From NCBI GenBank assembly GCA_002297935.1, contig DBLC01000097.1, positions 1-64,000 of the forward strand: DNA of 64,000 bases, given 5' to 3'. Both the position numbers and the translations under genes were made by a program. The notes beneath the pieces were generated by a model. It was given only the letters and a program-made list of their open reading frames with translations. It had not been told where the DNA came from and ran no database searches. Positions within the stretch are counted from its first letter, which is position 1; every line of letters begins with the position of its first letter. The stretch is from Dialister sp. UBA734 (lineage in GTDB: Bacteria > Bacillota > Negativicutes > Veillonellales > Dialisteraceae). Positions 48,328-57,122 of this stretch are shown here, piece by piece.

Positions 48328-48921
48328 TTATAACCTCGCGTTGATATAACTATGAGGCAAAGACGGTTTGTGTTCGTCTTGGATAGCAGAGGTATACTTT
48401 GCCAAAGCGATGGCATTTTGAGCCAGCTGGAAGTTATTTTGTTGTAGCTGACTGGAGGCGGTTAATGGATACGCCAGGGAGGCGGCTAATGAATAGGCCA
48501 GTGCCTGGGTAAAGGTAGGCGGGAAGATACCTGCGTTTTCCACATCAAAAGTGAAATCGCAATAGGCGTCTTTGATATTGGTGCAGATGGCTTTCTGGCT
48601 TTCGTTCACTGCTAGCGTTGTATAGATGGGGTTTCCATCTTCTTTTTTGTCCGCCCCTGCTTCATCATAGATTTTTCGAATCACTAATGCTCCTGCGGGG
48701 AAGGCATAGGTGAAACGCCAGCCTGGAGTTTCTTTATCTAAGAGGGCTAGCTTCGTGTGCCTATGAGCAAATTCCCATGGGTACATGGATAATAGGTTTT
48801 GACGTGTCAGATCATAGTACAGTTTGCAGCTTCTGGCTTCTTCAGAATCTTCGCTCATAGAATCGATTCTCCCTTTTCCGATAGCCCCTAGTGCAATGTT
48901 ACAAATTTCAGTAGAGTTCAT
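48328..48921 (-). CDS. Tail adaptor protein (T7 gp11-like)
   Basis: The 197-residue protein begins NSTEICNIALGAIGKGRIDS and continues LLSMYPWEFAHRHTKLALL, the signature of tail tubular protein A. It joins the portal to the nozzle. ATG 48921 follows AAGGAGG. Confidence 0.9.
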   Translation of the reverse strand: MNSTEICNIALGAIGKGRIDSMSEDSEEARSCKLYYDLTRQNLLSMYPWEFAHRHTKLALLDKETPGWRFTYAFPAGALVIRKIYDEAGADKKEDGNPIYTTLAVNESQKAICTNIKDAYCDFTFDVENAGIFPPTFTQALAYSLAASLAYPLTASSQLQQNNFQLAQNAIALAKYTSAIQDEHKPSLPHSYINARL

Positions 48922-48935
48922 AGTTTCCTCCTTGT

Positions 48936-48991
48936 GATTCTTTCACTCCGCATAAGGATAAATGGTTATCCCCATGCGGCGTGAAAGAATC
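48936..48991 (-). promoter_or_regulatory. 56-base stem-loop between capsid and tail genes
   Basis: GATTCTTTCAC and CCGCAT pair with ATGCGG and GTGAAAGAATC, and an inner GGATAA/TTATCC pair closes an ATGG loop. It sits immediately before the ribosome site of the adaptor gene and has no T run. RNA processing, pausing or control of the capsid-to-tail expression ratio is more likely than termination. Confidence 0.75.
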
Positions 48992-49002
48992 CACGCCCTG
49001 CA

Positions 49003-49140
49003 TTAGCAGTATTTTTCAATGAGCTTAATGAGTTGCTCTTTGGTGTCTGTATCCTTGTACTCGATGCCGGCTTCGTAGAGTCTAGCTCGGAGTTCGTTGA
49101 TAGACAGGTTCTTTAGCTTTTCTTTATTTGAGTACAACAT
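49003..49140 (-). CDS. Small 45-residue helical protein (HeH/SAP-like)
   Basis: ATG 49140 follows GGTGA and overlaps the upstream gene by 17 bases. The product, LKNLSINELRARLYEAGIEY followed by KDTDTKEQLIKLIEKYC, has the helix-extension-helix pattern of small SAP/HeH-like phage proteins. Its role is unknown. Confidence 0.65.
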   Translation of the reverse strand: MLYSNKEKLKNLSINELRARLYEAGIEYKDTDTKEQLIKLIEKYC

Positions 49141-49474
49141 CGGTCACCATGGCTACGGTCACGATACCAGAAGTAGCGCCAGTCACGTCTACTCGCATAA
49201 ATTTCTTCATTCCGTGAGGAATTTTGACAGAGGCTTTGGAGCCTTCGTCTTTTCCTACAGTCAGTGTGCAAAGGGTTTTAGGAGCGGCCAGGGCTTCGTC
49301 GTCAGCTGTTTTCAGAACTACGGCGGCGTCTTTATCCAAAGCAGCATTAACGGCCACGGAAAGAAAGAGCTGGTCATAGGCGTCACCTCCGCCGGAGTTT
49401 GCTACTACGTCACTGGTGAGCCCGGTGGAAAGATCTTTTTTCCACATAAAGGTATTTTCTGCGTCGTAAATCAT
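49124..49474 (-). CDS. Capsid cement protein, Bbp16-like
   Basis: The 116-residue protein follows the major capsid gene at once. It has the beta-rich composition of the Bbp16 family (LFLSVAVNAALDKDAAVVLK, HGMKKFMRVDVTGATSG). Bbp16 stabilises the BPP-1 shell. The start shares bases with the capsid stop. Confidence 0.8.
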   Translation of the reverse strand: MIYDAENTFMWKKDLSTGLTSDVVANSGGGDAYDQLFLSVAVNAALDKDAAVVLKTADDEALAAPKTLCTLTVGKDEGSKASVKIPHGMKKFMRVDVTGATSGIVTVAMVTDVVLK

Positions 49475-50496
49475 TATTTTGCCTCCTTGATAACTGCTTC
49501 TTCGTCGGTGATAGCCTGTTCTTCCAGTACGCGAATACCGTTGACGTAGTATTCTGGCATACCGTCCATGGCTTCCTTACGGGTAATGTAGATGTTGGCT
49601 TTGTCGTTGTAGTAGAGGTTCAAGAGGGTCATCATAAATGGAGATACGTACCATGCACAATCGACGTTCATGAAATGACGGATTCGGTGCTGGGCGATGA
49701 TCATCTTGTCTACAATGGCCTTCTTCTGTTCCGCGGTGGCAGATTCCAAAGACAGTGCTGCGGTATCGATGTTTCTGACGGCAGATACCATTCTAGGATC
49801 GTGGACAGCCAAGCCTGCGTTCCAGTCATAAATGGTGAGCAGTGCTTCGTACTGTTTGCCGTCTGGGTCTGTTACCATGATTTCCCCTTTATCGGTTCTG
49901 GAGAATCCCGCTGTAGAGTTCTTTGGATAGATGCCGGTGACGGCCTGATCGCCAAAGCAGACAAGATATGCAGATGTCTGCTTCTTAGCTGTGGTGCCAC
50001 CGCCGTTAATTACCTGATAGGATGCGTCACCTACTTTTCCGCCATAGGTGTTATAGCGGGTAGCAATGCCGTTAAATTCATCGGGGTTCTTGTCACCATT
50101 ACCATAGAAGAGCATATCGCATACCTGCTGGGTCATACCCATAACCATGGCACGGTCTTCAGACATTCTATAGGCCATTGGATCGTTCTGCAGTTTCAGC
50201 AGCTTTTTATCAATCTGGGAGTGGCCTTCAAACATTACACAATCGTCGGTGATCTGACGGGTTGTGGATTTGGAATTTCCTACGCCACGATTGATACGAC
50301 GGATTTCGCCTCTTGGAAGGCTGGTTCTCTGTGTGGTTCTATTCCCCATAGGGAGATTGCCCTGAATCCATCTGATTCTCTCCATGAGTGGATCGGAGCG
50401 GGATACAAGTTCGATGACGTTATCGATATTACCGTCGATTGTCTGTCTTTTTCGAATGTCGTTAAATGTGAGAGAAAGGTCTCCTACTGTTGCCAT
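49474..50496 (-). CDS. Major capsid protein (HK97 fold, Bbp17-like)
   Basis: The 340-residue protein shows N-terminal ATVGDLSLTFNDIRKRQTID, QVCDMLFYGNGDKNPDEFNG and a C-terminal YVNGIRVLEEQAI segment, as in capsids of BPP-1-like podoviruses. ATG 50496 follows AAGGAGG. Its place between scaffold and cement genes supports the call. Confidence 0.9.
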   Translation of the reverse strand: MATVGDLSLTFNDIRKRQTIDGNIDNVIELVSRSDPLMERIRWIQGNLPMGNRTTQRTSLPRGEIRRINRGVGNSKSTTRQITDDCVMFEGHSQIDKKLLKLQNDPMAYRMSEDRAMVMGMTQQVCDMLFYGNGDKNPDEFNGIATRYNTYGGKVGDASYQVINGGGTTAKKQTSAYLVCFGDQAVTGIYPKNSTAGFSRTDKGEIMVTDPDGKQYEALLTIYDWNAGLAVHDPRMVSAVRNIDTAALSLESATAEQKKAIVDKMIIAQHRIRHFMNVDCAWYVSPFMMTLLNLYYNDKANIYITRKEAMDGMPEYYVNGIRVLEEQAITDEEAVIKEAK

Positions 50497-50508
50497 TTGT
50501 GTTCCTCC

Positions 50509-51195
50509 TTATAAATTGTCCCAATTGGTGTTAGGGTATGGATTGTTATTTGCTTTGGCCGGTGTGCCACCGCCTACGCCCGGGTCTTCTTTCAGCATGG
50601 TACCGACTTTGGCCAATACCTGCAGTACGGCTTTGTTGTTTCCTACGCCGCCTTTTTCTAGTGCGTCTACAAATCCCGGATATTCTCTTTCGAGAATGTT
50701 TACAGCAACGTTGACGTTTTCCATGGTTCCTTTAAAGTTGGTTCCAAAGAAAGCTTTGGTGTCTTCTGCTTCTTTGTGGTAGGCGGCCTGCTGTTCTTCT
50801 TGCATCTTGGCCATGATAGACTGCTGCCACTGGTAGCCATAGGCGGCCAGCTGGTTGGCCTGTTCATTGTTTAGGTTCATCCCTCTGCAGATATCTCCAA
50901 ATGCTTTGCTTGTGGCTTCATCCAATTCATAGCCATCAGGAATGCTCTGTGTGAAGTCATAAGCGATATTGTCATTGCCAGCAGCCTGGTTCAACAAAGA
51001 TTTGGGGCCGTCCGGTTTATCATTTGCCGGTTCATTGTTGTTCTGTGGATTCCCCTGTGTCTGGTCTGTCTGACTATCCTGGATATTGTCCGCCGGAGTA
51101 TCCGGTGTATTATTTGCTGGTTCCGGTGCAGTCGGTTCTGTCGGTTCAGCGAATGTCTGTAAGTCCCATTTCAATGTATTCGTGTTATCGTTCAT
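50509..51195 (-). CDS. Scaffold protein
   Basis: The 228-residue protein has a disordered, proline- and asparagine-rich first third, a helical middle (NNEQANQLAAYGYQWQQSIM) and a short C-terminal tail, the usual plan of a capsid scaffold. It lies directly upstream of the capsid gene. Confidence 0.75.
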   Translation of the reverse strand: MNDNTNTLKWDLQTFAEPTEPTAPEPANNTPDTPADNIQDSQTDQTQGNPQNNNEPANDKPDGPKSLLNQAAGNDNIAYDFTQSIPDGYELDEATSKAFGDICRGMNLNNEQANQLAAYGYQWQQSIMAKMQEEQQAAYHKEAEDTKAFFGTNFKGTMENVNVAVNILEREYPGFVDALEKGGVGNNKAVLQVLAKVGTMLKEDPGVGGGTPAKANNNPYPNTNWDNL

Positions 51196-51207
51196 GATGG
51201 TTCTCCT

Positions 51208-51303
51208 TTAGTTCATCAGCTGAAGCAAGAAGAAAGCTGCTCCGAAAAATGCCAAAACAAAAATAAGTGCTTTGGTGATTTCAATTTTCGTCTTCGTTGT
51301 CAT
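51208..51303 (-). CDS. Small membrane protein, 31 residues
   Basis: ATG 51303 overlaps the end of the Bbp19-like gene in another frame. TKTKIEITKALIFVLAFFGA then AFFLLQLMN forms one membrane helix. It fills the space before the scaffold ribosome site exactly. Function unknown. Confidence 0.5.
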   Translation of the reverse strand: MTTKTKIEITKALIFVLAFFGAAFFLLQLMN

Positions 51304-51637
51304 TGAATAACCTCCATTGTTCGTTTCTAAATGCAATGTGTTCTCTTTCTGCCTTTTGTCTAAGTTCTACCCCTTCCATGTCTAAGAGGTCGATAATCCA
51401 TTGATTGACTTCTACTCCTACACTACGCCTGCCTTCGTTGTAGAAGGTGAATGAGTTTCCTGTAAAGACGTTGGCACGGTAGGCGGTCTTTTCTAAGATT
51501 CTTTCAAAGATCCAACGGCCTTCCTTGGTCTTCAGGAGTTTTTTCCAGGCTAGTTTATCCTGGTTGGCATATTCTTTTTCTATCAGTTCATTCCAGAGTT
51601 TATTGCTAGAATGGGGATCTGTGATTACTTTATTCAT
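51281..51637 (-). CDS. Bbp19-like structural protein
   Basis: The 118-residue protein has WIFERILEKTAYRANVFTGN and FYNEGRRSVGVEVNQWIIDL, the signature of Bbp19 of BPP-1 and relatives. It is coupled to the portal stop by ATGA. Its exact virion role is not known. Confidence 0.8.
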   Translation of the reverse strand: MNKVITDPHSSNKLWNELIEKEYANQDKLAWKKLLKTKEGRWIFERILEKTAYRANVFTGNSFTFYNEGRRSVGVEVNQWIIDLLDMEGVELRQKAEREHIAFRNEQWRLFNDNEDEN

Positions 51638-53394
51638 ACGGTTCCCAGTCCCGGTTCATTAATGCCCATGAGTTGCTGCAATGCGGGGTTCCCGTCATGG
51701 GCAGCGTCGGTTAGGTTTTTGGCCGCCTGTGCCGCCGGTGCTGCTGTCTGGGCTATCGCCTGTGCCTGGGCGATTTGTTCTTGTTGCTGTGCCAATTCCT
51801 GTTCTTGCTGAATCATCTGATAGACTTCTTCGTTGGAGCGTTGGATTTTGGCTGGTGCACCCAAGAGCGAGAAGTATTCGGATACGGTACCCACTGGGTC
51901 TACTTTCTTGATAACATCCGGCCATACCTGGGCCATTTGTCCTACAAAGGCTATAGCCTGTTCGATGTTGGTTAAACCGCTCATCTTCTGGGCTTGTGCC
52001 AATGGGGAAATGTATTCGATTTTGACTTCTTCTTCCTGGAAGCGTTCGGCAATGTCTTCTGGGATTGGCGGGAAGGCTCCCATTCTTTCCAGAATGTTGT
52101 AGGCTCTTTCTATCAGTGGGGATAGGAATTCGTCTTGCAGTCTTTCAACTACTGGCCCTAGCTGTTGCAGTTTTTCCTGTTGCAGGGCCATAACTTCTCT
52201 CGCTGTCTTTTGCGGATCATCTACGCTATTTGATAGCATGAGGAAAAGGTCAGCGGAGTAGATGCGTTTGATGGTGTCTGCAGTTTCTTGGATGGTCTGA
52301 TAAATCCACTGGGGATTCCCTTGTACCTGGAAGAGTGGCCGGATTTGGTTTTGTCCGGTCATTTGCTCTTTTGTATATCCTCCGGGGATAAGGTTGATCT
52401 TTTTGATTTCTGGTGGACCAACTACTGGTGGTTTCACCATGATTTCAATCAAGGTCAATAGGTCTTTCTTTTTGACTGCTAGTTCTGCGGCTTCTGGTCT
52501 GGCATACCATCCAGGGCCTCTGCCGTATGCGTCTTGGCCGTTTACCTGGTAACGAGCTACCGGGACAGGAAATTCTTCAAATCCTCCACAATAGAGGTAT
52601 TCGTTCCCGTGCCCTTCTAGCCAGTACAGTGAGGTGTACGGCATGTTTTTATTTCCCGGCATGCCAGGGATTCGTTTGTCATTAGGCATAACTAGCCAGA
52701 TGACGGTCATTTGCTGGGAGTATTTGTTATTGTTCTTCAGTGCGTCTTTGACGATCTGCGGCAAGTTGTCTTCTCCGAATTGTTCCTGGATTTGGACTGG
52801 TGTCATTTTGAACTTTCTGCAGAAGGTGTTGACGCGTCCTCCCGGCCCGGTGTCTAAGCAATAGGTTCCAATTGTGTAGTTTTGAAATCTAATGCCGGTT
52901 TCCATGGATGGAAATACACCTAAAGGTGCTTGGCCAAAAGGCAATTCCATATAGCATGTATGGATGCAATTGTAGAAGTTTGATTTGTGCAGGTAGTATT
53001 CCAGGATTTTCTGCCGCTGGTCCAGTACTGACATGGCTTCTACGTCTTCATCAGCTTCATTTCGGGAAAATCCCATCTTGAACCATTGTCTGGAAGGCGG
53101 GGTAAGTCCACTCATGACGCCGGCCCCAAAGGCTACGTCGGCCATCCAGGCGGTGCTATCCACCATTTTCTGGTCTCGCTTTCCGCCTCGATTATTTGTG
53201 TCTCCAGTACTTTCAAATTCTCCCAGGTATGGAAGTTGTATGTCCCGGATTTCTTTCCACCTTTCTTCCCAGTTGGTACGGTTGTCATAAAGAGCTTTTA
53301 CACGGGCTGCGGCGACTTCTCGTTTGATTGTTTTGACAGGTCCGTCTGCTGGTATGTATTCTGGGTCAAAGGTGTCGGCTGCCAGGCTACCCAA
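51634..53394 (-). CDS. Portal (head-to-tail connecting) protein
   Basis: The 586-residue protein matches the podovirus head-tail connector family: RWKEIRDIQLPYLGEF, MSGLTPPSRQWFKMGF, and a QERLQQLGP-type helix in the wing and barrel region. The longest frame begins at 53505, but its first 37 codons overlap the previous gene and look non-native. A TTG at 53394 after GGGAAG is the most likely start; this is uncertain. Confidence 0.88.
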   Translation of the reverse strand: MGSLAADTFDPEYIPADGPVKTIKREVAAARVKALYDNRTNWEERWKEIRDIQLPYLGEFESTGDTNNRGGKRDQKMVDSTAWMADVAFGAGVMSGLTPPSRQWFKMGFSRNEADEDVEAMSVLDQRQKILEYYLHKSNFYNCIHTCYMELPFGQAPLGVFPSMETGIRFQNYTIGTYCLDTGPGGRVNTFCRKFKMTPVQIQEQFGEDNLPQIVKDALKNNNKYSQQMTVIWLVMPNDKRIPGMPGNKNMPYTSLYWLEGHGNEYLYCGGFEEFPVPVARYQVNGQDAYGRGPGWYARPEAAELAVKKKDLLTLIEIMVKPPVVGPPEIKKINLIPGGYTKEQMTGQNQIRPLFQVQGNPQWIYQTIQETADTIKRIYSADLFLMLSNSVDDPQKTAREVMALQQEKLQQLGPVVERLQDEFLSPLIERAYNILERMGAFPPIPEDIAERFQEEEVKIEYISPLAQAQKMSGLTNIEQAIAFVGQMAQVWPDVIKKVDPVGTVSEYFSLLGAPAKIQRSNEEVYQMIQQEQELAQQQEQIAQAQAIAQTAAPAAQAAKNLTDAAHDGNPALQQLMGINEPGLGTV

Positions 53395-53590
53395 GGGTAT
53401 TCTTCCCTTGTGCCTGTGTTGCCAAGGTGGTTGCCGCAAAGCCCTGGCGGAGTTTTCTCTTTCTGGCTGCTTCTGCATCAGAAGAGCCAGATGCGTTAAT
53501 TTCACTAGAGGTAACGTTGTTAACTGCCGGGTCTACTTTCTGTATTTCCGGTGTTTTTACGCTTCCTCCTCCGAATAAGGATCCACACAT
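53387..53590 (-). CDS. Small phage protein with MCGSLFGGG start
   Basis: The 67-residue protein has an N-terminal MCGSLFGGG, a linker, and a basic helical end (AARKRKLRQGFAATTLATQA). Proteins like this precede portal genes in many podoviruses. They may be connector or tail assembly factors. Function unproven. Confidence 0.7.
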   Translation of the reverse strand: MCGSLFGGGSVKTPEIQKVDPAVNNVTSSEINASGSSDAEAARKRKLRQGFAATTLATQAQGKNTLG

Positions 53591-53608
53591 GTTTATTACC
53601 TCCTTTTT

Positions 53609-55024
53609 CTAGTTGTATGGGTCATAGTCGGTATTGACTATGGACTCTGTGGTTTGGACGATTTGCAGCGCAAAGGTTAAGGCTAAGGCGTCTGCGTCAT
53701 TTGGTGACGGGATACCCTGTTTTTTCATTTCGTCTTTGGACTTTAGCTGGATGCGCCCGTCCATGGTTGGTTTGAGTTCGACGTGGGTTAAATCGTCTAT
53801 GAGGACTTGATCGTCCTCTATGACGCCGCCGGTCTGGAACCACTTTTTCATTTCGTACCACATGTAGGCCCGCATGTTGACGCACGCTAGGGTCGGTGAA
53901 CTGTTGGCAAAGGAAATGAGGTTCCATTGCCTTCCCATAGTCAATCCGGCAGAGTAAATGCCTTGCCCATATCCCAGGTCGATATTGACAGCAGCCGCAT
54001 TGTACTTGTCTTCGTATCTGGCTATAAGATTGGCAATTTCTACGTCATTGTCGTTGCGCGGAATCCTAGCCAGTTTTTTTGAGTAAAGGCCTTGCCGCAA
54101 ATAAATGGATGTAGCGTCTCCGCCAGTCCATGCAGGATCTACGCCTATGATGGCCGGGGCGAAATTGTACTGGTGTGGGTGCAGGTTCTTTCCAGTTGCG
54201 TCTTTGACTAGTTTCAGCGGGATAAACTGCAGGTCAGAGGCGTCCGGAAATTCTCCGGTGACGCGGACTTTGAAAAAGTCGGAGTCTTCTCCATAGGCTT
54301 CTTTCCATTGGTTGATTTTGACTTTATCCGAAAATCTCACGGATCTAGAGTCTACTTGCAGGTTGTTCCAGTAGGGCCGGAATTTATGAAAGGCGTCGTA
54401 GAATCTGCCGGTGTTTCTGGTAGGGTTCCCGAAGGCACACCATAAACGCTCGGTGTTGGCGTCGTTGATAGCGCCTTCTGCCACTTCCCAGATTTTGTCG
54501 TCGATAGCTGACGCTTCATCGAATATCAGGAAGGTGCGGTTTCCTTGGTTGTGCAGCCCGGCGAATGCTTCCGGGTTGGATACGCTCCATGGGATGGCAT
54601 CGGCTCGCCAGTTCTTTTCTCGTCCGGGCTCGGTAGCGAATATCGCCGTGGCCGTGACTTTGAAAAGGTCTCTAGCAATGAACATAGCGTGCCATTTCAT
54701 CAGCTCCGGCCATGTTTTTGTGAGGAGCTGGGTCTCAGTATTGGCTGTGACTACGCCTCTGGTGTTCTCATGAGTACTTATAGCCCATAGGATGAGCCAT
54801 GATACCAGCGCGGATTTCCCGATACCGTGGCCGGAGGCTACGGCTTCCTGGACAACTCGATCGGGCGAGATGTTCTTTCCGATATGTTTGAGGATCTTTT
54901 TCTGCCATTCTTCAGGGCCGGTTTGATTCTGCAGCAGTCCTTCTCCCCACGGGAAGGCCCAATAGACAAAAGCTAATGGGTCGCGGGATAAATCCGCCAG
55001 ATCATTCACTATGTCTTGATTCAT
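53609..55024 (-). CDS. terL: Terminase large subunit
   Basis: This is the DNA-packaging motor ATPase and nuclease. The 471 residues have Walker A GHGIGKS at 65-71, Walker B FLIFDEAS at 165-172, and the RNase-H-like nuclease start IGVDPAWTGGD near residue 290. It overlaps the end of terS. Confidence 0.93.
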   Translation of the reverse strand: MNQDIVNDLADLSRDPLAFVYWAFPWGEGLLQNQTGPEEWQKKILKHIGKNISPDRVVQEAVASGHGIGKSALVSWLILWAISTHENTRGVVTANTETQLLTKTWPELMKWHAMFIARDLFKVTATAIFATEPGREKNWRADAIPWSVSNPEAFAGLHNQGNRTFLIFDEASAIDDKIWEVAEGAINDANTERLWCAFGNPTRNTGRFYDAFHKFRPYWNNLQVDSRSVRFSDKVKINQWKEAYGEDSDFFKVRVTGEFPDASDLQFIPLKLVKDATGKNLHPHQYNFAPAIIGVDPAWTGGDATSIYLRQGLYSKKLARIPRNDNDVEIANLIARYEDKYNAAAVNIDLGYGQGIYSAGLTMGRQWNLISFANSSPTLACVNMRAYMWYEMKKWFQTGGVIEDDQVLIDDLTHVELKPTMDGRIQLKSKDEMKKQGIPSPNDADALALTFALQIVQTTESIVNTDYDPYN

Positions 55025-55475
55025 CGCGTCTCTCCCTCGCTTTCTTTAATGCCTCTGTCATGCCAACGTTGCCGGAGAGTTCCACTTCTTGTTTGTCTCT
55101 CCAGTCTTTCGGTTTTCGATTCTTGAGCCAGAAGATGCCTGCTGTGGTATCCGGTGGAAGTTCTCTGGTCTTCTCTGTTGTGGTTTCTGTGACAGTTCCA
55201 TCAGGGTTCTTGATGGTGCTTTTGATAGTCTCTTTGACTGTGCAGCCCACGGCTTTTTTAAACAGTGCATTTTCGACGATGATGTCCGCTACTGCTTTAT
55301 TAATATTTAGGGCCTCGGAAATCTCGGGATGTTTCTTCTTCCAATCGTAGAGTGTAGCCACGTTGATTCCTATGTTGTGGGCTATGTCTTCATCGGTCAG
55401 TCCATTGCGAGCCCACGCGCCAATTTGTAGTAGGCCGTTTTTAGTTACCCACTTCTGCCATTTTCCTTTTGCCAT
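55002..55475 (-). CDS. terS: Terminase small subunit
   Basis: The 157-residue protein has an N-terminal helix-turn-helix (GLTDEDIAHNIGINVATLYDW, about 24-44), a central oligomerisation region and a basic tail. ATG 55475 follows AAGGAGG. It is the first gene of the late operon. Confidence 0.85.
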   Translation of the reverse strand: MAKGKWQKWVTKNGLLQIGAWARNGLTDEDIAHNIGINVATLYDWKKKHPEISEALNINKAVADIIVENALFKKAVGCTVKETIKSTIKNPDGTVTETTTEKTRELPPDTTAGIFWLKNRKPKDWRDKQEVELSGNVGMTEALKKARERRDESRHSE

Positions 55476-55502
55476 GAGCTCGCCTCCTTTCTTCCCATGC
55501 AA

Positions 55503-55527
55503 AAACCCGCCTGGCTATGGCGGGTTT
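55503..55527 (-). terminator. Leader terminator before the late operon
   Basis: AAACCCGCC pairs with GGCGGGTTT around 7 bases, followed by TT on the - strand. It lies between a promoter and terS, so read-through or antitermination is needed for late genes. Confidence 0.8.
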
Positions 55528-55561
55528 CTGGCAGTCTCTTATTCAGTTGTTCCACATTACC

Positions 55562-55570
55562 ATTATAGCA
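55562..55570 (-). promoter_or_regulatory. Extended -10 late promoter
   Basis: TGCTATAAT on the - strand is an extended -10 element. The -35 region is weak, which fits an activator-dependent promoter. The gene directly upstream encodes a sigma-like regulator. Confidence 0.6.
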
Positions 55571-55581
55571 GGTTTGAAAGT

Positions 55582-56040
55582 TCACTTTTGTCCCGTCTTT
55601 TTATTGGCGGTTTTCTTCGTGTTTGTCGCAATTTCCCGGATTCCCCTCTTACGAAAAGCAAAAATTCTTGTTTTTGAGTAGTTGTGACTTTGGATAATAT
55701 CGTCCCATTTCAGATTTCTCAAGTACCGGTCTATCAGAATGGACTGTGCTTCTTCGTTTTTGCAGAGAGCTATGAGGGTATAGGCGTCTTTTTTGAGTGT
55801 GATCATTTTGTCTACTTGCATCAGGTAGCGGTGGATCAGACGCGCACGTCTGGTTTCTATTCTGGATAAGGTGGCGGAGATATCGCTTTCTTTTCCGCCG
55901 GACGTTTTGGGAATTTGAGGATTGATGGCTTTCGGTCCTACGGTTTCAAGGAAATGTTCTAATTCGCCTTTGATAGAGTCCAGCAGGTTTTGCTGCCGGT
56001 AGACTTTTTGTAGGATTCGCAATACCTGCTGTTCTGTCAT
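55582..56040 (-). CDS. Sigma-70-like late transcription regulator (ArpU/RinA type)
   Basis: The 152-residue protein has a helical N-terminus and a C-terminal region-4-like helix-turn-helix (AQSILIDRYLRNLKWDDIIQ then SYSKTRI-like text). Proteins of this type sit just before terS in many Firmicute phages and activate the late promoter. ATG 56040 follows GGAGG. Confidence 0.75.
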   Translation of the reverse strand: MTEQQVLRILQKVYRQQNLLDSIKGELEHFLETVGPKAINPQIPKTSGGKESDISATLSRIETRRARLIHRYLMQVDKMITLKKDAYTLIALCKNEEAQSILIDRYLRNLKWDDIIQSHNYSKTRIFAFRKRGIREIATNTKKTANKKTGQK

Positions 56041-56048
56041 GTTGCCTC

Positions 56049-56552
56049 CTAGAATGGAATTTCTTCACTAGGACCGTCTGTTGGAAACGGCTCGTGGTCT
56101 TGCTGGCTTGGCCCAAACTGGTTGAATCCGTTATTGGGTTGGCTGGAATTGTTTGTATGAGGTGCAGTGTTACTTTGTTTCTGCTGGCTCCACTGGTCGC
56201 CATAGGTCGGTGGATTCGGTGCTGTTTCTTTTGGCGTTAATGGCTGCCAGATGCCTTCAGCTACGACTTCCGATACCCAATGTCTCTGTCCGTCCGGGGT
56301 ATCATAGGAGCGGGTATTGTAGTAACCGGATACTTTGCAGCGATATCCTTTTTTTAGACAGTTTCCCACGGATTCGGCCAACGTTCCCCAGGCCACGACA
56401 TTGACCCACTGGGTGAGTTCTTTTACTTCGCCTTGTGGGGTGGTGTATCTACGGCTCGTGGCCACCGTAAAGGATGCTACGGCTCTTCCTGTTTTGGTGG
56501 CACGGATAATAGGATCTCGTGCCAGGTTCCCTTCGATTTCTACGCTATTCAA
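56049..56552 (-). CDS. ssb: Single-stranded DNA-binding protein
   Basis: The 167-residue protein has an OB fold (NSVEIEGNLARDPIIRATKT, TQWVNVVAWG), a Gln/Asn-rich linker and the acidic end EEIPF that recruits repair and replication proteins. It starts by ATGA overlap with the previous gene. It serves phage replication. Confidence 0.95.
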   Translation of the reverse strand: MNSVEIEGNLARDPIIRATKTGRAVASFTVATSRRYTTPQGEVKELTQWVNVVAWGTLAESVGNCLKKGYRCKVSGYYNTRSYDTPDGQRHWVSEVVAEGIWQPLTPKETAPNPPTYGDQWSQQKQSNTAPHTNNSSQPNNGFNQFGPSQQDHEPFPTDGPSEEIPF

Positions 56553-57021
56553 CTTTTGTCACCTTCCAGTCTTTCAATTCTTCCGGCTTTTCAAAGAGAT
56601 TCATTTGCGCCCGGTGATTGTTTATATATTTTGTCGCTTCTTCTAGGATTCTCAGGGCAGACTTGTCCGGGCTCCATTCGCTGCCAAAATCAAAGCGAAG
56701 ATGAATCGAAGTACACCAGATGGTTCCACCGATTTCATGGTCTCCCCATACTTCGTATGTATCCGGGTAGGCTTCTCCATCTTTGTATGCAAATGAAATG
56801 GCTTCGATTCCAAGCCTGTTCCGCTTAATAAATTCTTCGCCCGACTTTCCTTGATATCCCAACATTAAAGCAAAGTTCGTTTTGATGTCTAAAGCCAATT
56901 CAGAAAAAGCAGTGTAGTATTCTGGGGCTGCTTTCTCTCTTGACGTTAATGTTTTGCTATCTATCCCTTCTTCATAGGAAATCTTGATGGCTTTTCCGTT
57001 TTTGATTTTTGTGATTTTCAT
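56545..57021 (-). CDS. Hypothetical phage protein
   Basis: I do not recognise this 158-residue protein. It starts MKITKIKNGKAIKISYEEG and has many aromatic beta segments. It is coupled to ssb on one side and to the small DUF3789 gene on the other, so it may act in replication or recombination. Confidence 0.7.
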   Translation of the reverse strand: MKITKIKNGKAIKISYEEGIDSKTLTSREKAAPEYYTAFSELALDIKTNFALMLGYQGKSGEEFIKRNRLGIEAISFAYKDGEAYPDTYEVWGDHEIGGTIWCTSIHLRFDFGSEWSPDKSALRILEEATKYINNHRAQMNLFEKPEELKDWKVTKVE

Positions 57022-57122
57022 TGTCTATCTCCTCTCCTCGCTGCGATGCAGAGACTTATGGTAAAAAGCGCAATAAAAGCACCAGCAAAGGCGCCGGCTA
57101 GAAATGTAAATATACCTGTCAT
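57018..57122 (-). CDS. DUF3789-like small membrane protein, 34 residues
   Basis: ATG 57122 to TGA 57018 overlaps the next ATG. The product TGIFTFLAGAFAGAFIALFT is one glycine-rich membrane helix, as in the DUF3789 family of Firmicute phages. Role unknown. Confidence 0.7.
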   Translation of the reverse strand: MTGIFTFLAGAFAGAFIALFTISLCIAARRGDRQ

